NCBI GenBank assembly: GCA_964463485.1
Contig: CAYXDO010000017.1
Coordinates: 1-64,000 of the forward strand
Direction: 5' to 3'
DNA: 64,000 bases
From: CAYXDO01 sp964463485
GTDB taxonomy: Bacteria > Myxococcota > Kuafuiibacteriia > Kuafuiibacteriales > Kuafuiibacteriaceae
Below are positions 1 to 13,032 of the stretch, one piece after another. The notes beneath the pieces are model-generated. The model ran no database searches, had not been told where the DNA came from, and was given only the letters and a program-made list of their open reading frames with translations. The translations under genes were made by a program, and so were the position numbers. How positions within the stretch are numbered: position 1 is the stretch's first letter; each line of letters starts with the position of its first letter.

Positions 1-626
<626 letters not shown>

Positions 627-678
627 TCGCCGCCGAGAAATCGGTTGGTTACTCACAGGTCAGTCCAACAATTTCGAG

Positions 679-706
679 CTCGGCGACGCGATTTTGGGTC
701 GCCGAG
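679..706 (+). other. hairpin in the 16S-tRNA spacer
   Basis: A perfect 9-bp stem CTCGGCGAC / GTCGCCGAG with a 10-nt loop lies in the internal transcribed spacer between 16S and tRNA-Ile. Stems here usually take part in rRNA precursor folding or processing. There is no T-tract, so it is not an intrinsic terminator. The processing role is inferred. Confidence 0.5.
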
Positions 707-783
707 GATCCGCCAAAGCATGCTGTTCAGTCTTCAGGGACTGAAAAGTTCTCTGACGTGAAGATGAAGATGGCTCCCAATCT

Positions 784-857
<74 letters not shown>

Positions 858-898
858 TCCGCGAATCCCGGAGAGACTCCAGGGTCCTTTCGGGGGCC

Positions 899-971
899 GG
901 GGCTGTAGCTCAGTTGGGAGAGCGCGGGCTTTGCAAGCCTGAGGCCGTCGGTTCGAACCCGATCAGCTCCA
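899..971 (+). tRNA. tRNA-Ala (TGC anticodon)
   Basis: The acceptor stem GGGGCTG pairs with CAGCTCC, including the G3:U70 wobble pair that is the alanine identity element. The anticodon loop TTTGCAA carries TGC, the T arm contains GGTTCGAACCC, and the discriminator is A971. CCA is not encoded. It is the second spacer tRNA of the rRNA operon. Confidence 0.97.
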
Positions 972-983
972 TTGCCATCTTCT

Positions 984-996
984 AGCTCTTTGACAT
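984..996 (+). promoter_or_regulatory. boxA-like antitermination element upstream of 23S
   Basis: The sequence AGCTCTTTGACA closely matches the boxA consensus (TGCTCTTTAACA) that recruits NusB/S10 for rRNA antitermination. It lies in the usual place between the spacer tRNAs and 23S. The assignment rests on motif and position only. Confidence 0.6.
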
Positions 997-1180
997 CCGA
1001 AGACGAGAGAAAGACATCGAAATCAGTACTACTGATCTGGCCCGAAGGGGTCGGATCGGTGAGTGATTCAAGTCATGAATAATCGTCCAAATGGCAAGTA
1101 ACTGAATTGAGAGCGCCTTGAGTGAATGAACGCGAAGGCGAAGCTGGTGCGACGAGCCCTAGTTTCGACCGATATCGCGT

Positions 1181-4154
<2,974 letters not shown>

Positions 4155-4260
4155 ATGCTTCATCGATCGAAGCTAGGGCTCGACGCATGAGCGTTGGCGC
4201 TCTCTAAGTTCCCTTTGGACTTCATTCAGCGACTTGCGATGTCGTCTCTCGATTCTTCGG

Positions 4261-4380
<120 letters not shown>

Positions 4381-4384
4381 TTGT

Positions 4385-4423
4385 GGGCCCTGAAGGAGAA
4401 CCCTTCAGGGCCCTTTTTTTTTT
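4385..4423 (+). terminator. intrinsic terminator of the rRNA operon
   Basis: A perfect 12-bp stem (GGGCCCTGAAGG / CCTTCAGGGCCC) with a 5-nt loop is followed by ten consecutive T residues. It begins about 5 nt after the 5S 3' end, as expected for Rho-independent termination of the rRNA transcript. Confidence 0.97.
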
Positions 4424-5129
<706 letters not shown>

Positions 5130-5699
5130 TCAGCGAATCGGCTCTGGCCGGACGTAGCAGGCCCGGCACCTCGCTTCGTAGCGATCCGACGCGCCCACTT
5201 CCACGAGCTCGGCCCCTCCTGACACGCGCTGGTTACGCGCCGCCGGGTTGCCGCACACCATACAGATCGCAAGGAGCTTGGTGACGTACTCCGCCAAGCA
5301 CATGAGCCGAGGCATCGGTCCGAACGGTTCCGCGCGAAAATCGATGTCCAGCCCCGCGACCACCACACGCATGCCGTCAGAGGCGAGCTCCTCGACGAGG
5401 TCCACGATCCCAGAATCGAAGAACTGGACCTCGTCGATGCCAAGCACGTGAACCCGAGGCTGGATCCGGTCGCGGAGCTCCTGCGAGTCACGAATCGGAA
5501 GCGCCTGGAGCCGCTGTTCGCTGTGGCTCACTACGTCACCGCGCGAGTACCGGTCGTCGATCAACGGCTTGACGACCTGGATGTTCTGTTTGGCGATCTG
5601 CGCCCGTCGTAACCGCCGGATCAGCTCCTCGGTCTTTCCTGAAAACATCGGCCCTGCGATCACTTCGACCCAACCCGTTCCTCGCGGTTGAACGACCAT
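5130..5699 (-). CDS. tdk: thymidine kinase (type II)
   Basis: Phosphorylates thymidine to dTMP with ATP in the nucleotide salvage pathway; cytosolic. The 189-residue length matches the family (about 190-200). The Walker A motif GPMFSGKTEEL lies near residue 17, the Walker B-like DEVQFF near residue 89, and the C-terminal zinc-binding CxxC...CxxC pairs appear as CMVC (about 145) and CRAC (about 178). It starts at an ATG and stands alone downstream of the Cys-rich lipoprotein gene on the same strand, with about 100 bp between. Confidence 0.96.
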   Translation of the reverse strand: MVVQPRGTGWVEVIAGPMFSGKTEELIRRLRRAQIAKQNIQVVKPLIDDRYSRGDVVSHSEQRLQALPIRDSQELRDRIQPRVHVLGIDEVQFFDSGIVDLVEELASDGMRVVVAGLDIDFRAEPFGPMPRLMCLAEYVTKLLAICMVCGNPAARNQRVSGGAELVEVGASDRYEARCRACYVRPEPIR

Positions 5700-5803
5700 A
5701 CGGATTCGTCACCACCACCCGTGGTGGACCAAGTCAAGCTGACCGCAAGCAGTCGGAGGTCGAGCAAAGATGCCGCGAGCTCTTCGGGTATTAGCCGGTT
5801 GCT

Positions 5804-7261
5804 TCAGTCCCGGCAGCAAAGCACGCCGCCCTTGTCGGAACTGCCGACCGGCTGGCCGTCGTAGCTGCAGCTCCGATTGGGGCAGCCGGCTTTGGTGACG
5901 AGCTCGCTCTCTCGCAAGTGGCTGTCGCCGCCGCCTAGGCACTGCCACGGCCCAAGGTTGGGCTCGGCCTCGTTGTAACCGCACGCGTTGGCTTGGGTGC
6001 TCGCGAGCGCTTTGGTGAGCGGTCCGCAACCCTTGGCCGGCACGAGGGTCGTTCCGAGATTGCCGCAGCCGAAGACGTCGTTGTGCCCTGTCCCGCCACA
6101 CACGGTTTGGTCGTCCGATCGCTGCACGAGGGCAAAAAAGAGCGACTTGTCGGGGGCACCGGGCGGCACGGCATCCGCGCACGACCCCGCTTTGGCCGTC
6201 ACTTCTTCGTGGCCGCGGCACACATGCCAGCCGGTTGCGCATAGGTCGACCGACGCACAGCCTTGGCCCTCACTCGCCGCTCCGTCGTCGCCGCCCGCGC
6301 GGTTGCAAGCGGGTGCGCTTGTCTCGAGCACGCCGCCGACCGACCACGCCCCGGAACAACCCGCAATCGTCGGGTACCGATTCATGTCCAAAAAACCCTC
6401 GCGCGCGCCGTCGGCGCAACCAGCCGCAGGCATCGGCGGCGTGTTCTCGACGCACACACCGTCCACGCAGGTTCGGTCGGTCCCGCACAAAGTGCCGTTC
6501 GGAGCACGTACCTTCGTCGGCGGGGTGGTGCCGGAGCATCCTTCGATCAACTCACAAATGGCCGCCTCCACGACCACGCGAGGCGTCGGCGCAGCGCACG
6601 TTCCGGCGCTTGCGACCTTGCACACTCCAGCGCTCGCACACCGATCGGACTCGATCGATGGGTGCTCGTCGAACCAACACTTGGGTGCCCCGGTGGCTGA
6701 GTTTTCACCCTCGAGCCGATGGGTATCGAGGCTCGAGCAGGAGATCGTTCCGCAATCCGGATCATCGCCAATCGAGCTGAGGGAGCCGTCCGCGGCATTG
6801 CACGAGGCGCAGATGATATCGAGCGGGTCCCTGGTTCCGTCCCCGTTGGTGTCGTCGCCAAGGCACACGCCGGGGGTGCCGGTCACGGGCGGCTCGATGA
6901 CCGGCGGCACCGGCATGCCTTGGGTGAAGTCGAGGATCACGCGGGACTCGCGCTCTTCGACGATGGCTACGGGATACGCGCTCGCCCGGTCGAGAGGGTT
7001 GGCCGAGCCGTCCAGCGCGGTGACCTCGACCCGCACCAGGCCAACGCGAACCGGATCGAAGCGCACCTCCAACGAGGGGCGCGCGGCGGGCGCCGAGGTC
7101 TGGCTCCCAGGCTCGACCTTCACCTCGACGCTGGTGACCTCGGCTCTGAGATTCAGCATTTCGACGACGAGGCGGCCGGAGATGCCAAGGAGGGGGTCGT
7201 CTTCGCACGCAACCAGGCCGACGCCCAGGAGCGCAGCGACACGCAACTTTGAGTTACGCAT
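5804..7261 (-). CDS. Cys-rich outer-surface lipoprotein, function unknown
   Basis: 485 residues. The N-terminus has a short hydrophobic signal ending in the lipobox LVAC (Cys19), so it is probably a lipoprotein. Residues 30-115 look like a beta-rich domain ('VEVKVEPGS', 'VRVGLVRVEVTAL'). The rest has many cysteines and a calcium-type DDTNGDGTRD stretch near residue 137. The C-terminal third (CATGWHVCRG, ending GGVLCCRD) resembles Cys-rich secreted modules of myxobacteria. No enzymatic motif was recognised. A 77-bp gap separates it from the next lipoprotein gene upstream on the same strand, so co-transcription is plausible. Confidence 0.85.
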   Translation of the reverse strand: MRNSKLRVAALLGVGLVACEDDPLLGISGRLVVEMLNLRAEVTSVEVKVEPGSQTSAPAARPSLEVRFDPVRVGLVRVEVTALDGSANPLDRASAYPVAIVEERESRVILDFTQGMPVPPVIEPPVTGTPGVCLGDDTNGDGTRDPLDIICASCNAADGSLSSIGDDPDCGTISCSSLDTHRLEGENSATGAPKCWFDEHPSIESDRCASAGVCKVASAGTCAAPTPRVVVEAAICELIEGCSGTTPPTKVRAPNGTLCGTDRTCVDGVCVENTPPMPAAGCADGAREGFLDMNRYPTIAGCSGAWSVGGVLETSAPACNRAGGDDGAASEGQGCASVDLCATGWHVCRGHEEVTAKAGSCADAVPPGAPDKSLFFALVQRSDDQTVCGGTGHNDVFGCGNLGTTLVPAKGCGPLTKALASTQANACGYNEAEPNLGPWQCLGGGDSHLRESELVTKAGCPNRSCSYDGQPVGSSDKGGVLCCRD

Positions 7262-7338
7262 GCTCCCTGGTACGCGCTCCGGAGGGCGTCAACAACGGTT
7301 GGGTGGCGGATATGAACGCAGACATGAACCCGCGTGCT

Positions 7339-7965
7339 TCAAAAGAGGCATCCCGAACAGACGATCAACAGGCAGGTTTCGGTCGGCACGGAGCATGTTT
7401 GCGTGGCCGAGCAGGACTCCATGCACATCGTGCCTCCGAACAACGGGTGAGTCAGGCACTCGGTGCCGAGTGGACAGTCGCCGTTGTCGACGCAGCCGCC
7501 ACAGCGGGACCCAAAAGGGCGAGCGTCGAAGCCTAGGGAGCCGTCCAAGGGGTCCTGGAAGCCGGCATCGCGGCCGGAGTCGAGAGGCTGGGCGTCCCGG
7601 AAACCCAGATCGGTGGGGAGAGCGTCCGGAAAGCCAAAGTCCGTGGGATGGGCGTCCAGGAATGTCGAAGCGTCGATCGGCGACTGCACGTCCGGAAGGC
7701 TCGCATCGAACGTCGACCCATCTGAGTTCCCTTCCCCTGAATCCGGGAGGCTGGCATCGAACGAGCCTTCGCACATGCAGGGGCCGTACGAGAGGCTCTC
7801 GGTGCAGGTTTGCGAGCCCGAGCGGCCGTCTACACAAGCGCAGGGCGAGGAGTGCCCGACGGTGCACCCCTGGCGCGTTCCACCACCGGCCGGTCGGCGT
7901 TGCGTGTCGCAAGCGACGAAGGCCAGGAGGAAGGCGCAGAGCCAGGGGCGATACATTCGGGCCAT
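7339..7965 (-). CDS. small Cys-rich lipoprotein with Asp/Ser/Pro linker
   Basis: 208 residues. The signal peptide ends in the lipobox AFVAC (Cys19). The middle (about 65-150) is a low-complexity run of repeats like FDASLPD, DALPTDLG and DAQPLDSG, probably a flexible surface linker. The C-terminal 55 residues carry eight or nine cysteines (CGGCVDNGDCPLGTEC, CTATQTC-like) typical of small disulphide domains of myxobacterial surface proteins. Function unknown. It lies in the same orientation as its lipoprotein neighbours. Confidence 0.8.
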   Translation of the reverse strand: MARMYRPWLCAFLLAFVACDTQRRPAGGGTRQGCTVGHSSPCACVDGRSGSQTCTESLSYGPCMCEGSFDASLPDSGEGNSDGSTFDASLPDVQSPIDASTFLDAHPTDFGFPDALPTDLGFRDAQPLDSGRDAGFQDPLDGSLGFDARPFGSRCGGCVDNGDCPLGTECLTHPLFGGTMCMESCSATQTCSVPTETCLLIVCSGCLF

Positions 7966-8074
7966 CTTCCAGAACGAGACCGCGCCTGTCGACGATCAAT
8001 CGATGCGGTCGCTGCGACTCGTCACGATTGCCCGCGACCGCTGACTTCGAAGGCGACTTGTTGTGCGGACTCAG

Positions 8075-8485
8075 TCACCTCTTGGCGCCCTCCCCAACCC
8101 ATCGAATGAGTACGCAGCGCTCGGCCTCACTCAGCGGCATCCCGGGCGGCATGACGAACGACGAGTCTGTCGCGGACGTCCTACGCACGAGCAAGCTGCA
8201 ACTCGGATCGCCGGCCACCGCTCGTGGCTCGCCATCGGATCCGGGCGAAGTCAGCGCTCGGTAGGCACTCTCTTCGTCGACGAAGCTCATTCCCCCGGCC
8301 CCTCCGTCGGCCGCATGACAGAACCCGCCGGCCTGCGCGCACGTCGGCGCGAGAGTTCGCCGGTACAGCTCGCTGAACGCGGGTGAGTACAGAGGCGCGC
8401 ACGCGCGGTCGACTTGGAGACACTCGGGTTCCGAGGAGCAGCTCGCCAGAAGGAGCGAGACCGCCCCGAGCACCACCCGGTTCAA
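8075..8485 (-). CDS. small lipoprotein resembling a cytochrome-c-like domain
   Basis: 136 residues. A signal with lipobox LLASC (Cys16) is followed by a domain patterned like planctomycete/myxobacterial cytochrome-c-like modules: 'TCAQAGGFCH' early, and a late 'MPPGMPLSEAERCVLIRWV' segment that in such proteins follows a haem-ligand Met. The haem motif is not canonical: it is C-x6-CH instead of CxxCH, so covalent haem attachment is doubtful. The start is a TTG at 8485; no ATG is available without cutting the signal. It lies 18 bp downstream of the FixH-like gene and is probably co-transcribed. Confidence 0.75.
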   Translation of the reverse strand: MNRVVLGAVSLLLASCSSEPECLQVDRACAPLYSPAFSELYRRTLAPTCAQAGGFCHAADGGAGGMSFVDEESAYRALTSPGSDGEPRAVAGDPSCSLLVRRTSATDSSFVMPPGMPLSEAERCVLIRWVGEGAKR

Positions 8486-8503
8486 GCTCAGCTCTCGAGA
8501 CAG

Positions 8504-8950
8504 TCAGCTCTCGAGACAGAACGTGAACATGACCTCCGGAGCGGGTCCCGTGGTCGACGAAGTCTTCGCCCGAACCGTGATTTCCCAAAGCCCCGTCATG
8601 AACAGATCGATCGGTCCTACTCGGTAGGTGCCGTTGCCGACCGCGTCCGCGCGGGTCCACAGCGGGTTGGTTCCGTGTCCGTGGGCCGGCATCCACGCCT
8701 TGAAGTCCAGGCCCTCGATCGAGCCTCCCTCCGTCGCGACCGTCCAGACGTTTTGCCCTCGTGCTGGTGGGGCGGGCGTTGCGTCGGTGAAGGTGACTTC
8801 GAGCCCTTCGGCGGTCTTCGCGAGGCCTGCGGTGTACGTGTCGGCGGAGGCTCCAGCGCATCGTTGCTCGTCTGCTGGGTCCTCCGACCCACATGCCGTG
8901 GCCGCGATGACGAGCACGACTGGCCACTTTGGTGCTCGAGTGAAGTCCAT
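8504..8950 (-). CDS. FixH/YtkA-like lipoprotein
   Basis: About 148 residues from the ATG at 8950. I prefer this start because it puts the signal peptide (VVLVIAATAC lipobox) at the N-terminus; an upstream start is possible. The body has the YtkA/FixH-type pattern, an immunoglobulin-like fold with 'GLDFKAWMPAHGHGTNP' and a late 'TGLWEITVRA' strand. Such domains are found near copper or cytochrome-oxidase genes and small redox lipoproteins. The neighbouring cytochrome-like lipoprotein fits that context. The exact role is inferred. Confidence 0.75.
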   Translation of the reverse strand: MDFTRAPKWPVVLVIAATACGSEDPADEQRCAGASADTYTAGLAKTAEGLEVTFTDATPAPPARGQNVWTVATEGGSIEGLDFKAWMPAHGHGTNPLWTRADAVGNGTYRVGPIDLFMTGLWEITVRAKTSSTTGPAPEVMFTFCLES

Positions 8951-9073
8951 GGTCCATGATGGCGCTCGCGTCGCGGGCGCGCTTCGGCTAACTGTCGGAC
9001 ATGGTTCGCACGATCCACCCATGTCGCAGCCGGGACGACACTCGGGCGTTCCAAGTCATAAGTCATCCCGTGA

Positions 9074-10453
9074 CTAGGACTCGGGGCGAAATGACGCGGT
9101 GAAGTGGCGCAGCGCGCTCGGCGCGGAGACTATTTCGACACCTCGAATTTCTGATTTTCGCTCGACGACTCGCTCGAACACTTCGATCACGTAGTCTACG
9201 TGACTTTGAGTATACGTCCTTCGCGGGACCGCGAGGCGGACTAGATCCATCGCGGCCGGTCTCTCGACGCCGTCTGGCCCAAGGCCGAACATGACGGTCC
9301 CGATCTCACATGAGCGAATTCCGCCCTCTCGATAGATTTCGATCGCCAGGGCTTGGCCCGGATATTTCAAGGGCGGGATCGAGGGCAGAAACGCTCGCGC
9401 GTCCACGTACACCGCGTGGGCGCCGAAGGGCTCGACCATCGGAATTCCGAGGCGGCTCAGTCCCTCGCCGAGGTATGCGGTCGAGCGCGCCCGATACTGC
9501 AGGTAACTCTCGCTCACGACCTCGGTGAGGCCCTGGGCGATCGCCTCGAGGTCTCTCCCGGCCATGCCTCCGTAGGTCGGGAAGCCTTCGGTGAGTATCA
9601 GCAGCTCCCGGCACCGCTGGGCGAGCTCGTCGTCGTTCATCGCGAGCCAGCCACCGATGTGGGCGAGCCCATCTTTTTTGGCGGACATCGTCATGCCCAC
9701 GGCGCAGCCCGCCATGTCCCGAACGATGTCGACCACCGACCGGTGGGCCTGCCCGGGCTCCCTCGCCTTGATGAACCACGCGTTTTCGGCGAAGCGGCAC
9801 CCGTCCAAGAAGAGCGGGACGCGAAACTCATCGCAGAGAGCGCGGGTGGCTCGTAGGTTCTCGAGGCTCACCGGTTGTCCGCCGCCCGAGTTGTTGGTGA
9901 TCGTGGTCATAACCAGCGGGACGTTTCCGGCGTTTTCGCGCAGCACGGACGCGAGCTTGGTGAGGTCCATGTTTCCTTTGAAAGGGTGCTTGGCTCGGGG
10001 GTCTTTGCCCTCGGCGATCACACAGTCGACGGCCAGCGCTCCAGAGTGTTCGACGTTCGCGCGTGTGGTGTCGAAGTGAGTGTTGTTAGGAATCACCTTT
10101 CCCGGACCACCCACGATCGAGAACAAAATTCGTTCGGCCGCGCGGCCCTGGTGAGTCGGGATGACGTGTTTGTAGTCGAAGAGGTTCTTGACCGCCGCTT
10201 CGAAGGCGAACCACGACGTCGAGCCCGCGTACGACTCGTCCCCACGATGAATGGCCGCCCACTGAGTGGCAGACATGGCGCCTGTGCCCGAGTCGGTGAG
10301 GAGGTCGATGAGCACGTGCTCGGCGGGAACCGAGAACAGGTTGTAACCCGCTTTTTGCAGACACTCCTCGCGTTCCTCGCGAGTGGTCAGCCGCATAGGT
10401 TCGAGGGAGCGAATCCTGAAGGGTTCGATGATCGTTCGAAAGGGCTTGTTCAT
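9074..10453 (-). CDS. tnaA: tryptophanase
   Basis: PLP-dependent beta-eliminating lyase that converts tryptophan to indole, pyruvate and ammonia; cytosolic. The 459 residues align along the whole TnaA/tyrosine phenol-lyase family: EPFRIRSLEP at the N-terminus, LLTDSGTGAMS near 51, PTHQGR near 99, GGQPVSL near 191 and MSAKKD near 256, with the PLP lysine as the second Lys (K260). Tryptophanase is favoured over tyrosine phenol-lyase by Asp128 in FDTT (Thr in TPL) and Ile384 in CEIG (Arg in TPL). A good AGGAGA Shine-Dalgarno precedes the ATG. It lies 18 bp after the multihaem cytochrome gene, so it is probably in its operon. Confidence 0.95.
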   Translation of the reverse strand: MNKPFRTIIEPFRIRSLEPMRLTTREEREECLQKAGYNLFSVPAEHVLIDLLTDSGTGAMSATQWAAIHRGDESYAGSTSWFAFEAAVKNLFDYKHVIPTHQGRAAERILFSIVGGPGKVIPNNTHFDTTRANVEHSGALAVDCVIAEGKDPRAKHPFKGNMDLTKLASVLRENAGNVPLVMTTITNNSGGGQPVSLENLRATRALCDEFRVPLFLDGCRFAENAWFIKAREPGQAHRSVVDIVRDMAGCAVGMTMSAKKDGLAHIGGWLAMNDDELAQRCRELLILTEGFPTYGGMAGRDLEAIAQGLTEVVSESYLQYRARSTAYLGEGLSRLGIPMVEPFGAHAVYVDARAFLPSIPPLKYPGQALAIEIYREGGIRSCEIGTVMFGLGPDGVERPAAMDLVRLAVPRRTYTQSHVDYVIEVFERVVERKSEIRGVEIVSAPSALRHFTASFRPES

Positions 10454-10471
10454 TCGGGTCTCCTGGAATGC

Positions 10472-12289
10472 TCAGTGTCGCCGAGAGCGAGCGCGGATCG
10501 CGAGGAGGAGGACCAGGAGCGTCAACGGCGGCGTGGGTTCGTGACCGCCTCGGCAGCCGCACCCTCGCTCGTCCGGAGGCTCGTCCCTGGCACCGTCGAC
10601 GGCGCCAGCATCACTTGCTCCGGACTCGGGTGGGTCGGCGTCGGCGATTCCGGCGTCGGGCAAGCTCGGCACGCTGAGTTGCATCGAGCCTTCCTCCATG
10701 ACGTGGCCGAAGGTCGGCGCGATCGCGTCTTCGAGGGGCTCGCCAAAGCCGGTGACGGTCCAACCCTTGGCCGCAGTCAGAGCTCGCCAGGCTCGTCGAT
10801 AAATCAGCCGCGCCTCGACTTGCACCGCGCCGCCGTCGGGTACGGCGAATACGTATCGCGTCACGTCGGTCTCGAGGGCGGGGATGCGGTTGTCCCACAA
10901 AATCGACGTTGCGTCCGTGAAAAACACCGGACCATTCCCAGAAGCGTCCGCCATGACTCTCCCGAAGAGCTTTCCGGGTCGCCCCGCAAAATTGCCTTCG
11001 AGCGGAGACCCAACGCCTCCAAGGTCATCGACGACGGGACCTTCGGTCGACTCGTACTCTCGAGAGCCCGACCTCACGGACACGAGCAGGATCATGTTGC
11101 GGATCGACATCCCGGTGGGGACGGAGTGTCCGGCTTGGTCGTTGGTCAAGCGAACCTCGACGTCGACTCGACCTGTACCCGCAGTGGCCGTGAGCGCGAG
11201 CGTGACCGCGTGTTCGAGGAAGTACGGAGTCGTTCCAGAGATATCGTGGGCGCGCACGTCGAGGACGGGTCGGGTGAGTGTGCCTCCCAGCACCGAGCAG
11301 GCCTCCGGAGCTCCGGTGGGAAGCATGTGACAATTCGCGCAGGTCCGGAATTTCGGAGAGCTCGGGTCTCCGTACGAGGAGCTCTTCCATTCGAAGTACG
11401 TGGGTTCGGAGACGACGCCGTTGGACTCTTCGAACTCGCCGTCGAGGTCGGGGTCGTTCTTGTCTTGGTGACACGCGGCGCACAGCTCACTGCCGAGCTC
11501 CGGGTTGTAGGCCGGCATCATCTGACTCGGGCGCTGGAACGAGGCGTCTCCGAGGAGGCCGAACTGGACCTCCGCGCCGCCTCCGGGACGGGCGAGGGTG
11601 ACGACGTCGCCGTAGAATCCGGGCGTGTTGAGTCGGGTCTCGTCGACGTTCGCGACCTTGTGGCACAAATCGCAGGAGACTCCGTGAAGCACCGCATCCG
11701 ATGGGTTCTGGGAAATGGGTTCGAGGGCAGTGCCAGGGTCGGTTAGCCAAAGGGCCGGCTGGTGGCAGCTCGCGCAGTGAGATGCGGGAGCGGCGTCGGC
11801 CTTTTCGGAGTCTCTTCTGTACACGAACCCCCCGAGGCCTCCCTGAGTTCCCGTTCCGTCGTACAAGTCATAGACCCACGTGTTGACGCCGGCCTTGGCC
11901 ATGGGTGATAACATCCACTGATCGAGCTGCTCGGCGTGGCACATCATCGCGCAGGCCCACGGAGCGCGCAGCTCGTAGTCGGGGTCGGGCTCGAGAGAGA
12001 CCCGATCGAGCAGGATCTCGACTTGGGTGGGACCGGCGGTCGTCGTCGTGGTGAGCCCTCCGTTGTAGAAGCCTTTGTGGGCGGCCACGATCACGAGGTC
12101 CGGTCCGAGAGCGTCGAGGATGAACTCACCCTGGGCCGAGGTGACGGTCTCGACGTCGGTGGCCTGCAAGCTGACGCGCGCTCCAGCGACGGGCTCGAGG
12201 GTGCCTCGCACCCGCACTCGTCCGGAGACTTCGGCAGCCGCGTGAGTGGCGACCAACAACGACAGGCACACCGCCCAAGGCCACGACAT
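10472..12289 (-). CDS. multihaem c-type cytochrome with MYXO-CTERM-like tail
   Basis: About 605 residues from the ATG at 12289, chosen because a signal peptide (AVCLSLLVATHAAA) follows directly. Next comes a carboxypeptidase-regulatory-like beta domain (SGRVRVRGTLEPVAGARVSL). Four canonical CxxCH haem sites follow (CASCH, CDLCH, CAACH, CANCH), plus an earlier CAMMCH, which is CxxxCH. A beta-rich region is followed by an Asp/Pro-rich linker and a C-terminus of GCGC, a hydrophobic helix and an Arg-rich end, the layout of the MYXO-CTERM surface-sorting signal. It is probably an exported, surface-anchored electron-transfer or reductase subunit; the substrate is unknown. tnaA follows on the same strand. 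Confidence 0.88.
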   Translation of the reverse strand: MSWPWAVCLSLLVATHAAAEVSGRVRVRGTLEPVAGARVSLQATDVETVTSAQGEFILDALGPDLVIVAAHKGFYNGGLTTTTTAGPTQVEILLDRVSLEPDPDYELRAPWACAMMCHAEQLDQWMLSPMAKAGVNTWVYDLYDGTGTQGGLGGFVYRRDSEKADAAPASHCASCHQPALWLTDPGTALEPISQNPSDAVLHGVSCDLCHKVANVDETRLNTPGFYGDVVTLARPGGGAEVQFGLLGDASFQRPSQMMPAYNPELGSELCAACHQDKNDPDLDGEFEESNGVVSEPTYFEWKSSSYGDPSSPKFRTCANCHMLPTGAPEACSVLGGTLTRPVLDVRAHDISGTTPYFLEHAVTLALTATAGTGRVDVEVRLTNDQAGHSVPTGMSIRNMILLVSVRSGSREYESTEGPVVDDLGGVGSPLEGNFAGRPGKLFGRVMADASGNGPVFFTDATSILWDNRIPALETDVTRYVFAVPDGGAVQVEARLIYRRAWRALTAAKGWTVTGFGEPLEDAIAPTFGHVMEEGSMQLSVPSLPDAGIADADPPESGASDAGAVDGARDEPPDERGCGCRGGHEPTPPLTLLVLLLAIRARSRRH

Positions 12290-12420
12290 GGGCGAGGGGA
12301 CGGTCAACGTACGTGCCAAGCTCTGAGCTTGGACCAATGAGGCGTGGGGTGCAGAGCTTGCGCGGCAGAAGCAGGCGCTGCGCGCTTGGCTTTGGCTCGA
12401 CTTGCTCCGATGCTCACTGG

Positions 12421-13032
12421 GTGACAGTGGCGATCGTGTTGGCGGCGGGCGCCGGTTCGAGACTTGGTCATCGAGCCAAGGCGACAGTCTCGTTCGACGG
12501 TCGGACGGCCTCGAGCATGGTGCTCGCGGCGATTCCTTCGTCCGTGTCGTCCGTGGTGGTCGTCTCGGGCGCGCATTCGGTCGAGGTCGAGGAAGCGTTC
12601 GGGGGCGATTCGCGGGTTCGAGTCGTCCACAACTCGGGTTGGGAACGTGGTCAGTCGAGCTCGCTGCGGGTCGGGCTCGCCGAGATGGGTCTCGAGGCAG
12701 ACGTGTTGCTGTTTCCGGTCGACTATCCGATGGTGCGGAAGGCCACGGTGGAAGGCCTCTTGCGGCGGTGGGACGAGCTCGGCGCCCCGGTGGGTCGGCT
12801 CGTTCCCGTCTTTCATGGAGCCCACGGGCATCCGGTGGTGTTTTCGCATCTACTCATTCCGGAGCTGATGAGTGCGGCCGCAGCCGAGTCGGCGCGATCG
12901 GTATTCAGGCGCGGTCGGACCTTCGAGTGGGTGACCGACGACGAGGCCACGACTCGTGACATGGACACCCCGGAGGACGTGCTGAGTTTGCTTCGGCTCC
13001 ACCGGGATCGCCTCGAGCTCAACCCGCCTTGA
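12421..13032 (+). CDS. MobA-like nucleotidyltransferase (MocA family)
   Basis: About 203 residues from the GTG at 12421. The upstream extension to 12313 is Arg/Ser-rich and unlike the family. The N-terminal signature is IVLAAGAGSRLGHRAK (nucleotide binding, like LAAGxSxRxGxxK), with VVVVSGAH, then FPVDYPMV holding the metal-binding Asp, then HGHPVVF, the GHP motif of the molybdopterin cytidylyl-/guanylyltransferase group, and a late DMDTPEDV. It may transfer CMP or GMP to the molybdenum cofactor. It is divergent from the cytochrome gene and overlaps the 3' end of the rhomboid gene by 14 bp (convergent). Confidence 0.88.
   Translation: MTVAIVLAAGAGSRLGHRAKATVSFDGRTASSMVLAAIPSSVSSVVVVSGAHSVEVEEAFGGDSRVRVVHNSGWERGQSSSLRVGLAEMGLEADVLLFPVDYPMVRKATVEGLLRRWDELGAPVGRLVPVFHGAHGHPVVFSHLLIPELMSAAAAESARSVFRRGRTFEWVTDDEATTRDMDTPEDVLSLLRLHRDRLELNPP

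Noticed and set aside
5988..8264. 758-codon open frame on the plus strand
   Set aside because: It is antisense to two lipoprotein genes and a small cytochrome-like gene, and reads as low-complexity Arg/Pro/Ser-rich protein without a domain.
9074..10453. Tyrosine phenol-lyase in place of tryptophanase
   Set aside because: TPL would have Thr at the FDTT Asp position and Arg at the CEIG Ile position. Both residues here are those of tryptophanase.
9875..11746. 623-codon open frame on the plus strand
   Set aside because: It lies antisense to tnaA and the multihaem cytochrome, which have clear family motifs.
12313..12420. Longer N-terminus of the MobA-like gene
   Set aside because: Residues are Arg/Ser-rich and unlike the family, which begins directly with the nucleotide-binding strand, so the GTG at 12421 is preferred.
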